Source of the DNA: Pseudomonas sp.
GTDB lineage: Bacteria > Pseudomonadota > Gammaproteobacteria > Pseudomonadales > Pseudomonadaceae
Assembly (NCBI GenBank): GCA_003527165.1
Contig: DPSI01000401.1
Span: 1 to 11,153, forward strand
Length of the DNA: 11,153 bases
Direction: 5' to 3'
Part shown: piece by piece, positions 1 to 6,871 of the stretch
How the letters are laid out: each line of letters begins with the position of its first letter
Numbering within the stretch: the stretch's first letter is position 1
Notes under the pieces: model-generated
Seen by the model: only the letters and a program-made list of their open reading frames with translations
Told to the model about the DNA's origin: nothing
Databases searched by the model: none
Position numbers and translations under genes: made by a program

Positions 1-619
1 CGCTGGCGATCACCACCGCGCGGGTGCAGACCGCCGTGACCTCTTCGAGAATATGGGTGGAGATGATCACGATCTTGTCCTGAGCCAAGCCCCTGATCAG
101 CTCGCGGACCTGATGTTTCTGGTTCGGGTCCAGGCCATCGGTAGGCTCGTCGAGGATCAACACGCGCGGGTCATGCAGGATCGCCTGGGCCAACCCGACG
201 CGCCGCTTGAAGCCCTTGGACAGGGTTTCGATGTTCTGGCCAAGCACGGCTTCAAGCTCCACTTGGCCGGCCGCGGTATCGACCCGCACCCGCTTGTCCG
301 CGCCGCGGTAACCACGCACCTCGGCAATGAATTCAAGAAAGCCACGCACCGTCATGTCGCCGTAGCACGGCGCGCCCTCCGGCAGATAGCCGATCTGGCG
401 CTGGGCCTGCAGGGTCTGGGTCTGGACGTCACACCCGAAGATGCTCGCCGTGCCGGCCGTCGGCGCCAGAAAGCCGGTCAGCATCTTCATGGTGGTTGAC
501 TTGCCGGCCCCATTAGGGCCAAGAAAACCAAGCACTTCACCTGGTTGGACGTTGAACGACAGAGCATCCACTGCCGTGTGTTGGGCAAATCGTTTGGTCA
601 GATTCTTTAGCTTGATCAT
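1..619 (-). CDS. ABC transporter ATP-binding protein, GldA-like (partial; C-terminus beyond window)
   Basis: Cytoplasmic ATPase subunit of an ABC transporter; the membrane partner is not in the window, so the substrate is unknown. From the ATG at 619, 206 codons are visible. The Walker A motif GPNGAGKST is at residues 34-42. YLPE at 78-81 stands where many ABC ATPases have a Q-loop glutamine. The signature LSKGF is at 133-137, Walker B VLILDEP ends in catalytic Glu158, and the switch His is H189 in STHILEE. Sequence and family are typical of the GldA-like exporters next to plsB in Pseudomonas (from memory, PA3672 beside PA3673 in PAO1). The start is chosen at 619 because homologues begin MI-x-L/I; a weak GAGAG lies before it. 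In-frame ATGs at 634 and 661 would add 5 or 14 residues. Family members usually have about 300 residues, so roughly the C-terminal third is missing. Confidence 0.93.
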   Translation of the reverse strand, partial: MIKLKNLTKRFAQHTAVDALSFNVQPGEVLGFLGPNGAGKSTTMKMLTGFLAPTAGTASIFGCDVQTQTLQAQRQIGYLPEGAPCYGDMTVRGFLEFIAEVRGYRGADKRVRVDTAAGQVELEAVLGQNIETLSKGFKRRVGLAQAILHDPRVLILDEPTDGLDPNQKHQVRELIRGLAQDKIVIISTHILEEVTAVCTRAVVIAS

Positions 620-694
620 TTGGCTCTCATCCATGCGATCAAGGCCCGGCACGCTACTCATGGGCCACGCACCCGGCCGTAAAATGCCGGCGGC

Positions 695-724
695 ACTATA
701 AGAAGAGCTGCGTGGCCAATGCAA
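695..724 (-). promoter_or_regulatory. Putative sigma70 promoter for the ABC ATPase gene
   Basis: Reading leftward, TTGCAT (719-724) and TATAGT (695-700) are separated by 18 bases, a good match to -35 and -10 hexamers. Transcription would start near 688, giving a leader of about 27 bases to the ATG at 661 or 69 bases to the ATG at 619. The element lies inside an 8-base inverted repeat (GGCCACGC at 663-670, GCGTGGCC at 710-717). Based on motif match only. Confidence 0.5.
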
Positions 725-928
725 CCGCGCAAATATCGCGGAAGAGATTGCCTAAGGTTTCGGAAATCAGAAGGTGGAAACGTGACGATGCGACGCTGCC
801 TGACGCTTCAGCAAGCCAACGGCTACGTACCACCGAAGCGCCGCGATTGATGATATGGATATCACCGCTGAGGACAGCCAAACCCGCCACACTTCGTCAA
901 CCGAGACCACGATGAAGGAAGTTCATCC

Positions 929-1336
929 ATGACCCAGCTCGAACTCGCAAGCATCTACCGGGACTATATTGCCTGCCTGAATGCGAAGGACTGGCCGAAT
1001 CTGGGGCGTTTCGTTCATGAAGATGCAAGGCATAACGGCAAACAGGTCGGGTTGTCCGGCTATCGCGCACTGCTGGAAAGGGACTCCAGTGATATTCCCG
1101 ACCTGCGCTTCAACATCGAGTTGCTGGTTGCCGAGCCACCGCGTGTAGCGAGCCGGCTGCAGTTCAGTTGCACGCCGAAAGGAAGGTTCCTTGACCTCGA
1201 TGTCAATGGGCTGAAAGTCTCGTTCTCGGAAAACGTCTTCTACGAGTTCGTTGACCAAAAGATCGTTGAGGTCTGGTCAGTCATCGACAAGGCAGCGATA
1301 GAGGCTCAGCTATTGACTCGATCCGACTGCCCGTGA
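929..1336 (+). CDS. SnoaL-like / ester cyclase family protein (NTF2-like fold)
   Basis: A 135-aa soluble protein with no signal peptide or membrane segment. The N-terminal helix pattern (IYRDYIACLNAKDWPNLGRFVHEDARHNG), a middle GYRALLERDSSDIPDLRFNIELL and the late NVFYEFVDQKIVEVWSVIDKAA strand-helix follow the layout of SnoaL-like polyketide cyclase / ester cyclase proteins. These form a conical alpha-beta barrel. The family includes cyclases and many proteins of unknown reaction, so the substrate cannot be given. A strong ribosome binding site AAGGAAG (915-921) lies 7 bases before the ATG and fixes the start. The gene appears to stand alone, divergent from the ABC ATPase and over 200 bases before plsB. 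Hand counts of two 60-base lines gave 53 and 57% GC, lower than a plsB line (68%), hinting at separate acquisition. Confidence 0.82.
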   Translation: MTQLELASIYRDYIACLNAKDWPNLGRFVHEDARHNGKQVGLSGYRALLERDSSDIPDLRFNIELLVAEPPRVASRLQFSCTPKGRFLDLDVNGLKVSFSENVFYEFVDQKIVEVWSVIDKAAIEAQLLTRSDCP

Positions 1337-1544
1337 CGCTTTCGTCGCCGCCTGGCTCAAATACGTAGAAGGAGGGGGCCGCAGCCTTACGTGACCTCAG
1401 GGAGCCCGTTTCGCTGGAGTACGCTTTGCAGATTTTCCTACCGGAAATCCTCATCCAAGCATCAGACTTTTGCCCGCCACACTCGCTTACGGCACACTTG
1501 CCGCCTCGAGGGCACTGCCCCCTTTATTTAGTCGAATCTACCGT

Positions 1545-4028
1545 ATGACCCGCTCCCCCATTCGCCGCTTGCTCTTCTCAATTGTGCGCCGCGTGCTGTA
1601 CTTCTGGGTTCGCTCCGAAACCATCAACCAGTCCGCTTTCACCCTCAAGCTGGACCGCAGCAAGCCAGTGTTCTACGTGCTGCAACGTGCTTCGTTGAGC
1701 GATCTGGCAGTGCTCGATCATGAGTGCAGCAAGGCCGGGCTGCCCCGCCCGGTGGCTGAGGTGGCGGTGGGCGATCATATCGAGCCGGCGGCGTTCATCT
1801 TCCTTAACCCGGCCGCCAGCTGGTTCGGCAGACGGACGCGGATCGAGCCGGCCGCGCCGCTGGTACGCCTGGTAGGCGCGTTGGAACAGAACGCCGTGGA
1901 CAATGCGCAGATCATCCCGGTGACAGTATTCTGGGGCCAGAATCCAGACCGCGAAACCAGTGCCTGGAAACTGCTGTTCGCCGACAGTTGGGCCGTGACC
2001 GGACGACTGCGCAAGTTGATGAGCATGATCATGCTCGGCCGCAAGACGCGTGTGCAGTTCTCCACGCCAATCCAGCTCAACGAACTGGTGGCGCAGAACA
2101 AGGGCCACGAACGCACACTGCGCATGGCCCACCGCATGCTGCGGGTGCATTTCCGCAATCAGAAGACCGCCGTGATCGGCCCAGACCTGTCGCACCGTCG
2201 CAACCTGGTCCAGGGCCTGGTACATGCACCGCAGGTACGTCAGGCGATCAAGGACGAAGCCGAGCGCGAAAAAATCTCGCTGGAAAAAGCCGAAGCCCGT
2301 GCCCTGCGCTACGGTAACGAAATCGCCTCGGATTACGCCTATACCGCGGTGCGCTTCCTCGAGGTGGTGCTGTCCTGGTTCTGGAACAAGATCTATGATG
2401 GCATTCGCGTCAATCATCTGGAGCCGCTGCAGGAGGCGGTGCAGGGTTACGAAGTGATCTATGTGCCCTGCCACCGCAGCCATATCGATTATCTGCTGCT
2501 GTCCTACCTGCTATTTCGCAATGGCCTGACGCCGCCGCACGTCGCCGCCGGGATCAACCTCAACATGCCGGTGATCGGTAGCCTGCTGCGGCGCGGCGGT
2601 GCCTTTTTCATGCGCCGCTCGTTCAAGGGCAACCCGCTCTATACCTCGGTGTTCAACGAGTACCTGCACACCCTGTTCAGCCGTGGCTTCCCGGTGGAGT
2701 ACTTCGTCGAAGGCGGACGTTCGCGCACCGGGCGCATGCTGCAGCCGAAGACCGGCATGCTCGCCATCACGCTGCGCAGCTATCTGCGCTCCTCGCGCCT
2801 GCCGATTCTGTTCGTGCCGGTGTACATCGGTTACGAGCGGGTGCTGGAAGGCCGCACCTATCTCGGCGAGCTGCGCGGCGCGACGAAGAAGAAGGAGTCG
2901 ATCTTCGATATCTTCAAGGTCATCGGCGCACTCAAGCAGCGCTTCGGCCAAGTCTGGGTGAACTTCGGCGAACCGCTGAAACTCAACGACTTCCTCGAAC
3001 AGCAACAACCCGGCTGGCGTCAGCAGAACCTGGCACCGGGCTATCGCCCGGAATGGCTCACCGAGACCACCAACCGCCTCGCCGAACGCATCGCTCAGCG
3101 GCTCAATGAAGCGGCAGCGGTCAACCCGGTCAACCTGGTTGCACTGGCCATGCTGTCCACCAGTCGCCAGGCGCTGGACAAGCGTTCGCTGACACGCGTC
3201 CTCGACCTCTACCAGAACCTGTTGCGCGCGGTGCCCTACTCGCCCCATACCACCCTGCCGGAAGGCGACGGTGAAACGTTGATCCGCTATGTGCAGGACC
3301 TCGGGCTGCTCGCCGAACAGAAGGATGCGCTGGGCAATATTCTGTACCTCGACGAGCAGAATGCCGTCCTTATGACCTACTACCGCAACAACGTGATGCA
3401 CATCTTCGCCCTGCCGGCCCTGCTGGCGAGTTTCTTCCAGAGCAGTTCGCGAATCAGCCGAGAGCAGATCCTGCGCTTCACCGAGGCGCTGTACCCCTAT
3501 CTGCGCGCCGAACTGTTCATTCGCTGGGAGCCGCAAGAACTGGAAGCGGTGATTGACCAATGGCTGGCGGCCTTCGTCGAACAGGGACTGCTCAAGCTCG
3601 ATGGTGAAACTTACGTGCGACCGGCGCCGAGCTCGCGCCAGTTCGTGTTGCTGACGCTGCTCGCGCGGGTCATCGTGCAGACGCTGCAGCGCTTCTACAT
3701 GGCCATCTCACTGCTGCTCAACAGCGGCCAACACAGCCTCAACGCCGAGGAGCTGGAGAATCTTTGCACGATCATGGCCCAGCGGCTGTCGATCCTGCAT
3801 GGGCTGAACGCGCCGGAGTTCTTCGACAAGAGCCTGTTCCGGCATTTCATCAAGAGCCTGCAGGACCAGGATGTGCTGCGCCAGGACGACGCCGGCAAGC
3901 TCGGTTACCACCCGCAACTAGGCGAGTTGGCTGAAGGTGTCGCCAAGCGTGTGCTCCCTGCCGAGATTCGTCTGTCGATCCGCCAGGTGGCGCTGGAGCG
4001 GCACGACGACGGGCCGCAAGCGGACTGA
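1545..4028 (+). CDS. plsB: Glycerol-3-phosphate 1-O-acyltransferase PlsB
   Basis: Inner-membrane-associated enzyme that transfers a fatty acyl group from acyl-ACP or acyl-CoA to position 1 of sn-glycerol 3-phosphate, the first step of phosphatidate and phospholipid synthesis. At 827 aa it matches the family (E. coli 807). The acyltransferase motifs appear in order: the catalytic HX4D at H310-RSHI-D315, the GGAFFMRR block, the glycerol-phosphate-binding EGGRSRTGR from E389, and the [13 protein letters not shown] block. The C-terminal [14 protein letters not shown] and [14 protein letters not shown] segments are typical of pseudomonad PlsB. The start at ATG 1545 ([10 protein letters not shown]) follows my memory of homologues. 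The frame stays open upstream to a TTG at 1470, adding 25 residues, but neither start has a clear Shine-Dalgarno. The 208 bases before it contain no other gene and no convincing promoter. Confidence 0.97.
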   Translation: MTRSPIRRLLFSIVRRVLYFWVRSETINQSAFTLKLDRSKPVFYVLQRASLSDLAVLDHECSKAGLPRPVAEVAVGDHIEPAAFIFLNPAASWFGRRTRIEPAAPLVRLVGALEQNAVDNAQIIPVTVFWGQNPDRETSAWKLLFADSWAVTGRLRKLMSMIMLGRKTRVQFSTPIQLNELVAQNKGHERTLRMAHRMLRVHFRNQKTAVIGPDLSHRRNLVQGLVHAPQVRQAIKDEAEREKISLEKAEARALRYGNEIASDYAYTAVRFLEVVLSWFWNKIYDGIRVNHLEPLQEAVQGYEVIYVPCHRSHIDYLLLSYLLFRNGLTPPHVAAGINLNMPVIGSLLRRGGAFFMRRSFKGNPLYTSVFNEYLHTLFSRGFPVEYFVEGGRSRTGRMLQPKTGMLAITLRSYLRSSRLPILFVPVYIGYERVLEGRTYLGELRGATKKKESIFDIFKVIGALKQRFGQVWVNFGEPLKLNDFLEQQQPGWRQQNLAPGYRPEWLTETTNRLAERIAQRLNEAAAVNPVNLVALAMLSTSRQALDKRSLTRVLDLYQNLLRAVPYSPHTTLPEGDGETLIRYVQDLGLLAEQKDALGNILYLDEQNAVLMTYYRNNVMHIFALPALLASFFQSSSRISREQILRFTEALYPYLRAELFIRWEPQELEAVIDQWLAAFVEQGLLKLDGETYVRPAPSSRQFVLLTLLARVIVQTLQRFYMAISLLLNSGQHSLNAEELENLCTIMAQRLSILHGLNAPEFFDKSLFRHFIKSLQDQDVLRQDDAGKLGYHPQLGELAEGVAKRVLPAEIRLSIRQVALERHDDGPQAD

Positions 4029-4113
4029 TGACCGATCAAGCTCCCCTGTTTGGCACGTCGAGGCTGGCGCTTTAAGCTCTTCGCCTGCCCGCAGCATCAT
4101 CAGAGGATTTCCC

Positions 4114-4800
4114 ATGTTCCGTACCACCACCTTCATCGCCGGTCTGATGCTGTCCGCCGGCGCCTATGCCCTTACGCTGTCTGACCTCAGCCAGGGCGAT
4201 GCCAGCGCCGGGCTCAAGGATGCCCTCAGCCAGGGCGCCAAGGTTGCGGTGCAGCAGCTGGGTCGTCCGGGCGGCTTCAGCAACGATCCGGATGTGCGCA
4301 TCGAACTGCCGGGCAATATCGGCAAGGCCTCGCGCATGCTTAAGATGTTGGGGATGGGCGCCCAGGTCGAACAGTTGGAAACCGGCATGAACAAGGCAGC
4401 CGAAGCGGCCGTACCCCAGGCCCAGGCACTGCTGTTGGATGCCGTGCGCAAGATGACCGTCGCCGATGCCAAGGCGATCCTCGCCGGCGGCAATGACTCG
4501 GCGACCCAGTATCTGAACAAGACCAGCCGCGAGGAGATCCGCGCCAAGTTTCTGCCCATCATCAAGCAGGCCACCGACCAGGTCGGCGTTGCCCAGCAAT
4601 ACAACGCCCTGGCCAGCAAGGCCTCCGGCCTCGGAGCGGTCGATGCCAAATACGGCACGGTCGAGGGCTACGTGGCCGAACAGGCCCTCGATGGGCTGTT
4701 CACCGTCATCGCCGAACAGGAAGCCAGCATCCGCCAGAATCCGGCGCAGGCTGCCACCAGCGTGGCGAAGAAAGTCTTCGGCGTGCTGATGGGCAATTGA
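4114..4800 (+). CDS. DUF4197 domain-containing secreted protein
   Basis: A 228-aa protein with an N-terminal signal peptide: Arg3, then a hydrophobic stretch at about 7-16, and AYA at 17-19 as a likely cleavage site. The mature part is mostly helical and rich in Ala, Gln and Lys. It holds typical DUF4197 stretches: GLKDALSQGAKVAVQQLG near the N-terminus, the VRIELPG segment, the TVADAKAILAGGNDSATQYL block, and a C-terminal YVAEQALDGLFTVIAEQEASIR. The function of DUF4197 is unknown; location is inferred to be the periplasm. The start is fixed by AGAGGA at 4102-4107, 6 bases before the ATG. It follows plsB by 85 bases and precedes the TrhA gene by 29, so the three may be co-transcribed. The frame stays open upstream into plsB, but that extension would lack the signal peptide. 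Confidence 0.9.
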   Translation: MFRTTTFIAGLMLSAGAYALTLSDLSQGDASAGLKDALSQGAKVAVQQLGRPGGFSNDPDVRIELPGNIGKASRMLKMLGMGAQVEQLETGMNKAAEAAVPQAQALLLDAVRKMTVADAKAILAGGNDSATQYLNKTSREEIRAKFLPIIKQATDQVGVAQQYNALASKASGLGAVDAKYGTVEGYVAEQALDGLFTVIAEQEASIRQNPAQAATSVAKKVFGVLMGN

Positions 4801-4829
4801 TCGGCGTGGTGATTCGGGACTGAACACAG

Positions 4830-5447
4830 ATGTACCACGGAGAAAAATTCAACGCCTGGACACATCTCGCCGGCGGCGTGCTGGCCCTCATCGGGGCCGT
4901 CTGGCTACTGGTATTGGCCGCCTTGGATGGAGACCTGGCCAAGATTGTCAGCGTGGCGATCTACGGCTTTACCCTGGTGTTGCTGTACAGCATCTCGACG
5001 CTCTATCACAGCGTGCGAGGCCGGGCGAAGACGATCATGCAGAAGCTCGACCACCTGTCGATCTATCTGCTGATTGCCGGCAGCTACACGCCGTTCTGCC
5101 TCGTCACCTTGCGTGGCGCCTGGGGTTGGTGGTTGTTCGGCATCGTCTGGTCATTGGCGGTAGTCGGCATGCTGCAGGAGATCAAGCCGCGCTCGGAAGC
5201 GCGGGTGATGTCCATCGTCATCTACGCAGTCATGGGCTGGATCGTATTGGTGGCGGTCAAACCGCTGCTCGGGGCACTCGGCACCGCCGGCTTCAGCTGG
5301 CTGGTCGCCGGCGGCGTGTCGTACACCGCGGGGATCGTCTTCTTCGCTTACGATCAGCGCTTCCGCCATTGGCATGGCATCTGGCACCTGTTCGTCATTG
5401 TCGGCAGCTTGCTGCATTTCGTGGCGATCCTGCGCTACGTGGTCTGA
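4830..5447 (+). CDS. trhA: TrhA / hemolysin III family (PAQR-type) inner-membrane protein
   Basis: A 205-aa polytopic protein with about seven hydrophobic segments, starting with the MYHGEKFNAWTHLAGGVLA entry typical of the family. Residues expected at the PAQR metal site are present: S56 and H60 in SISTLYH, D74-H75 in KLDH, and H182-x3-H186 in HWHGIWH, plus H196. In adiponectin receptors the equivalent His/Asp residues bind zinc and support hydrolase activity. In bacteria the family is named after a reported haemolysin but is now linked to membrane homeostasis, and its activity is not settled. Only a weak GGGA-like site precedes the ATG. The gene follows DUF4197 by 29 bases and ends 54 bases from a convergent gene. 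The placement after plsB suggests, without proof, a membrane-lipid context. Confidence 0.93.
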   Translation: MYHGEKFNAWTHLAGGVLALIGAVWLLVLAALDGDLAKIVSVAIYGFTLVLLYSISTLYHSVRGRAKTIMQKLDHLSIYLLIAGSYTPFCLVTLRGAWGWWLFGIVWSLAVVGMLQEIKPRSEARVMSIVIYAVMGWIVLVAVKPLLGALGTAGFSWLVAGGVSYTAGIVFFAYDQRFRHWHGIWHLFVIVGSLLHFVAILRYVV

Positions 5448-5501
5448 GCTGCTGAGTACCGCTCTGTTGGCCAGGGCCGAACGGCTAGCCGAGCGCTTCC
5501 A

Positions 5502-5957
5502 TCAAAGCTCATGCATGCGATTGACCTGCTGCGCCAGGCGCATGGTTTCGTGCTCTTCGAGCTGCAGCATTTCGCCGAGCAGCTCGCTCGCCCGATCGAG
5601 ACCGGGACGATTTTCGAGCGAACGGTACAGGTCGATGATCCGGTTGTGGATGCCGAAAATCTCCCTCGATATTTCGTCAACACTCATCTGCGCATAGGGC
5701 TCGCTGTCGAGCTCAAGCGCCAACAAGTCACCACGTACGGCCTCGTGAAGCCGGGTTTGCAGCGCCTGGGGATCAGCATGTTCCTTGATCCGCGCGATGG
5801 TTCCGGTCAGCTCCTGCTCGTGCTGTGCCAGATAGACCAGGAGCATTTTTGCCAGCGAGTCGCTGCGTTCATCCGCCCCTTCGGTCATGCAGTGGGATAG
5901 CCGGGCATGGACCTGAGTGGTCCAGTCGATCAGGTCTTCGCATCGTTCGATGTTCAT
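5502..5957 (-). CDS. Hypothetical helical protein, 151 aa
   Basis: I do not recognise this family. The product is soluble, acidic and almost entirely helical by inspection, with no signal peptide. It has His/Glu clusters: YLAQHEQELTGTI (H46, E47, E49), FGIHNRIIDLYRSLE (H104) and MLQLEEHETMRLAQQVNRMHE (E134, E135, H136). Such a pattern recalls hemerythrin- or ferritin-like bundles, but no full ExxH or HxxxE ligand set is evident, so metal binding is a guess. The start at 5957 has GGAGG (5962-5966) 4-5 bases upstream. The longer in-frame start at 6035 has less support. The ATG overlaps the stop of a possible small upstream ORF as ATGA. The gene converges on trhA. It may be a stress or metal-related protein given the copper genes nearby, which is inference only. 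Confidence 0.8.
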   Translation of the reverse strand: MNIERCEDLIDWTTQVHARLSHCMTEGADERSDSLAKMLLVYLAQHEQELTGTIARIKEHADPQALQTRLHEAVRGDLLALELDSEPYAQMSVDEISREIFGIHNRIIDLYRSLENRPGLDRASELLGEMLQLEEHETMRLAQQVNRMHEL

Positions 5958-6112
5958 AACGCCTCCATCCGCTGCGGTATTTTCCGGGCGTGATAGCCAA
6001 GGGTGACGAGCAGAGCGGTAGCACGATGCAAACACGTGCAGCCCGGATTGACCAGTGCTGGGTATCGGTTGGTAACGAGCTGCTTGGCGATACGAATGGC
6101 CAGGCCGCTCAT
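5954..6112 (-). CDS. Possible small protein, 52 aa, translationally coupled
   Basis: A short open frame from ATG 6112 (MSGLAIRIAK...) to a TGA that overlaps the ATG of the 151-aa gene as ATGA, the arrangement seen for coupled genes. The C-terminal half has a GCTCLHRATALLV stretch with two Cys and one His, then GYHARKIPQRMEAL. In-frame ATGs at 6151 and 6169 would make 65 or 71 aa. None of the starts has a good Shine-Dalgarno, and I recognise no family. The overlap and the protein-like composition argue for it. Its short length and the lack of a ribosome site argue against it. Confidence 0.33.
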   Translation of the reverse strand: MSGLAIRIAKQLVTNRYPALVNPGCTCLHRATALLVTLGYHARKIPQRMEAL

Positions 6113-6270
6113 GTCAGGCTTCGGTCTGCAGACTGGATGAGTGAAATACATAATGCCGCTACGCCACATGGCCGGAACATGCGGCGCCGTTAGCCGAACA
6201 GCAGTCCTCGGTGTGAGCCGGGAAAGTTACCAGTAGGTAGAATCCGATACCTCTTAACCGCATTTCTCAG

Positions 6271-6286
6271 CTGACATATCGGTAAG
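6271..6286 (+). promoter_or_regulatory. CopR-box-like site upstream of the DUF305 gene
   Basis: CTGACA-N5-GTAAG differs in one final base from the CTGACA-N5-GTAAT motif known (from memory) for CopR of Pseudomonas aeruginosa. A second CTGACA follows at 6291-6296 without a matching GTAAT half. The site is 117 bases before the DUF305 start and suggests control by the CopRS pair encoded in this window. Motif evidence only. Confidence 0.45.
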
Positions 6287-6315
6287 CGGACTGACAGCAG
6301 AATGCGCATGATTGC

Positions 6316-6336
6316 TCGTTCCGAACGATCGAACGA
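6316..6336. repeat. Short palindrome plus direct repeat, possible operator
   Basis: TCGTTC (6316-6321) and GAACGA (6323-6328) form a perfect inverted repeat around one base. GAACGA recurs at 6331-6336, directly after, and at 6383-6388 close to the DUF305 ribosome site. A repressor or activator could bind here; no specific regulator is recognised. Confidence 0.35.
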
Positions 6337-6402
6337 CCGACACTCAGCTGGGTCATTTTTTTACAGCATCGTGTGTTTGACTGAACGATAAAGGATGGCT
6401 CG

Positions 6403-6855
6403 ATGAACAACTACGCCCGCTTCGGCGCGATGATCGCTACGTCTACGCTGGTCATGTTCGGCTTGATGTATTTGAACGTATTTCAACTTGACCACATCTA
6501 CTTCAGCGAAACGCGAGCCTATATGGCGCTGGTCATGGGTGCGACCATGGCGATCATCATGCTGGCGTACATGCTCGGGATGTATCAGAAACGCGGCGTC
6601 AATATCGCCATCTTCGCCGGCAGCGTGGTGGTGTTCGCCGCGTCGCTCTGGCTGGTGCGCAGCCAGCAGACAGTGGATCAGGTGTCCTGGATGAAGGCGA
6701 TGATTCCGCATCACTCGATCGCCATCCTCACCAGCGAGCGCGCCACCATCACCGACCCGCGTGTGCGCGAGCTGGCGGATCAGATCATCCTGTCGCAGCG
6801 CGAAGAGATCGCCCAGATGAAACGACTGGTCGATGAACTCGAAAGCTCAAAGTAA
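6403..6855 (+). CDS. DUF305 family membrane protein of the copper locus
   Basis: A 150-aa protein with three predicted membrane segments (about residues 6-26, 40-60 and 67-86) followed by a C-terminal DUF305 segment. This carries the conserved MKAMIPHHSIAIL motif (M97, M100, H103, H104) and ends in EEIAQMKRLVDELE (M139). DUF305 is a ferritin-like helical domain. Its paired His and nearby Met residues are suitable copper ligands, and such proteins are common in copper and silver resistance islands, but the biochemical role is not established. The ribosome site AAGGA (6391-6395) lies 7 bases before the ATG. The gene ends 16 bases from the convergent copS stop. A CopR-like box upstream suggests copper induction. 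Confidence 0.9.
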   Translation: MNNYARFGAMIATSTLVMFGLMYLNVFQLDHIYFSETRAYMALVMGATMAIIMLAYMLGMYQKRGVNIAIFAGSVVVFAASLWLVRSQQTVDQVSWMKAMIPHHSIAILTSERATITDPRVRELADQIILSQREEIAQMKRLVDELESSK

Positions 6856-6871
6856 GCGTCAGCCGCTGGAA

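Larger units (their letters stand above)
5958..6402. other. Intergenic region before the DUF305 gene (445 bases)
   Basis: Apart from the doubtful small ORF at its left end, no coding region was seen. It holds a CopR-box-like site (6271-6286), a second CTGACA half (6291-6296), a short palindrome with repeated GAACGA (6316-6336 and again at 6383-6388), a seven-T tract (6356-6362) and the ribosome site of the DUF305 gene. It must contain divergent promoters for the flanking genes, but no consensus -35/-10 pair is clear. Confidence 0.6.

Noticed and set aside
53..499. Rightward 148-aa open frame opposite the ABC ATPase
   Set aside because: It lies opposite a gene with all ABC motifs and shows no family features of its own; high-GC antisense shadow.
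712..915. Open frames on both strands in the gap before the SnoaL-like gene
   Set aside because: No ribosome site, no domain features and Arg/Thr-rich or mixed composition. The region is better read as a divergent promoter gap with no supported gene.
1470..1544. N-terminal extension of PlsB from a TTG codon
   Set aside because: No ribosome site. Homologous PlsB proteins, as recalled, begin at the MTRSP-type start, matching ATG 1545.
2511..3560. Long leftward open frame (349 aa) opposite plsB
   Set aside because: Antisense shadow of the PlsB catalytic and C-terminal region; no ribosome site or recognisable domain.
4028..4075. A 15-codon ORF whose ATG overlaps the plsB stop (TGATGA), possible coupled peptide or gene remnant
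   Set aside because: Very short, no separate ribosome site and no recognisable homology; such overlaps arise by chance at TGATG. It is possibly a relic of a gene that follows plsB in relatives, but this cannot be shown here.
5482..5491. CGGCTAGCCG palindrome between convergent trhA and the 151-aa gene, considered as a bidirectional terminator
   Set aside because: A 10-base palindrome without a loop cannot form a useful hairpin, and there is no T-run on either side.
6335..6362. Possible intrinsic terminator: GACC/GGTC with a following seven-T tract
   Set aside because: The stem is only 4 bp with a 12-base loop, and it lies inside the DUF305 upstream region where a terminator has no clear purpose.
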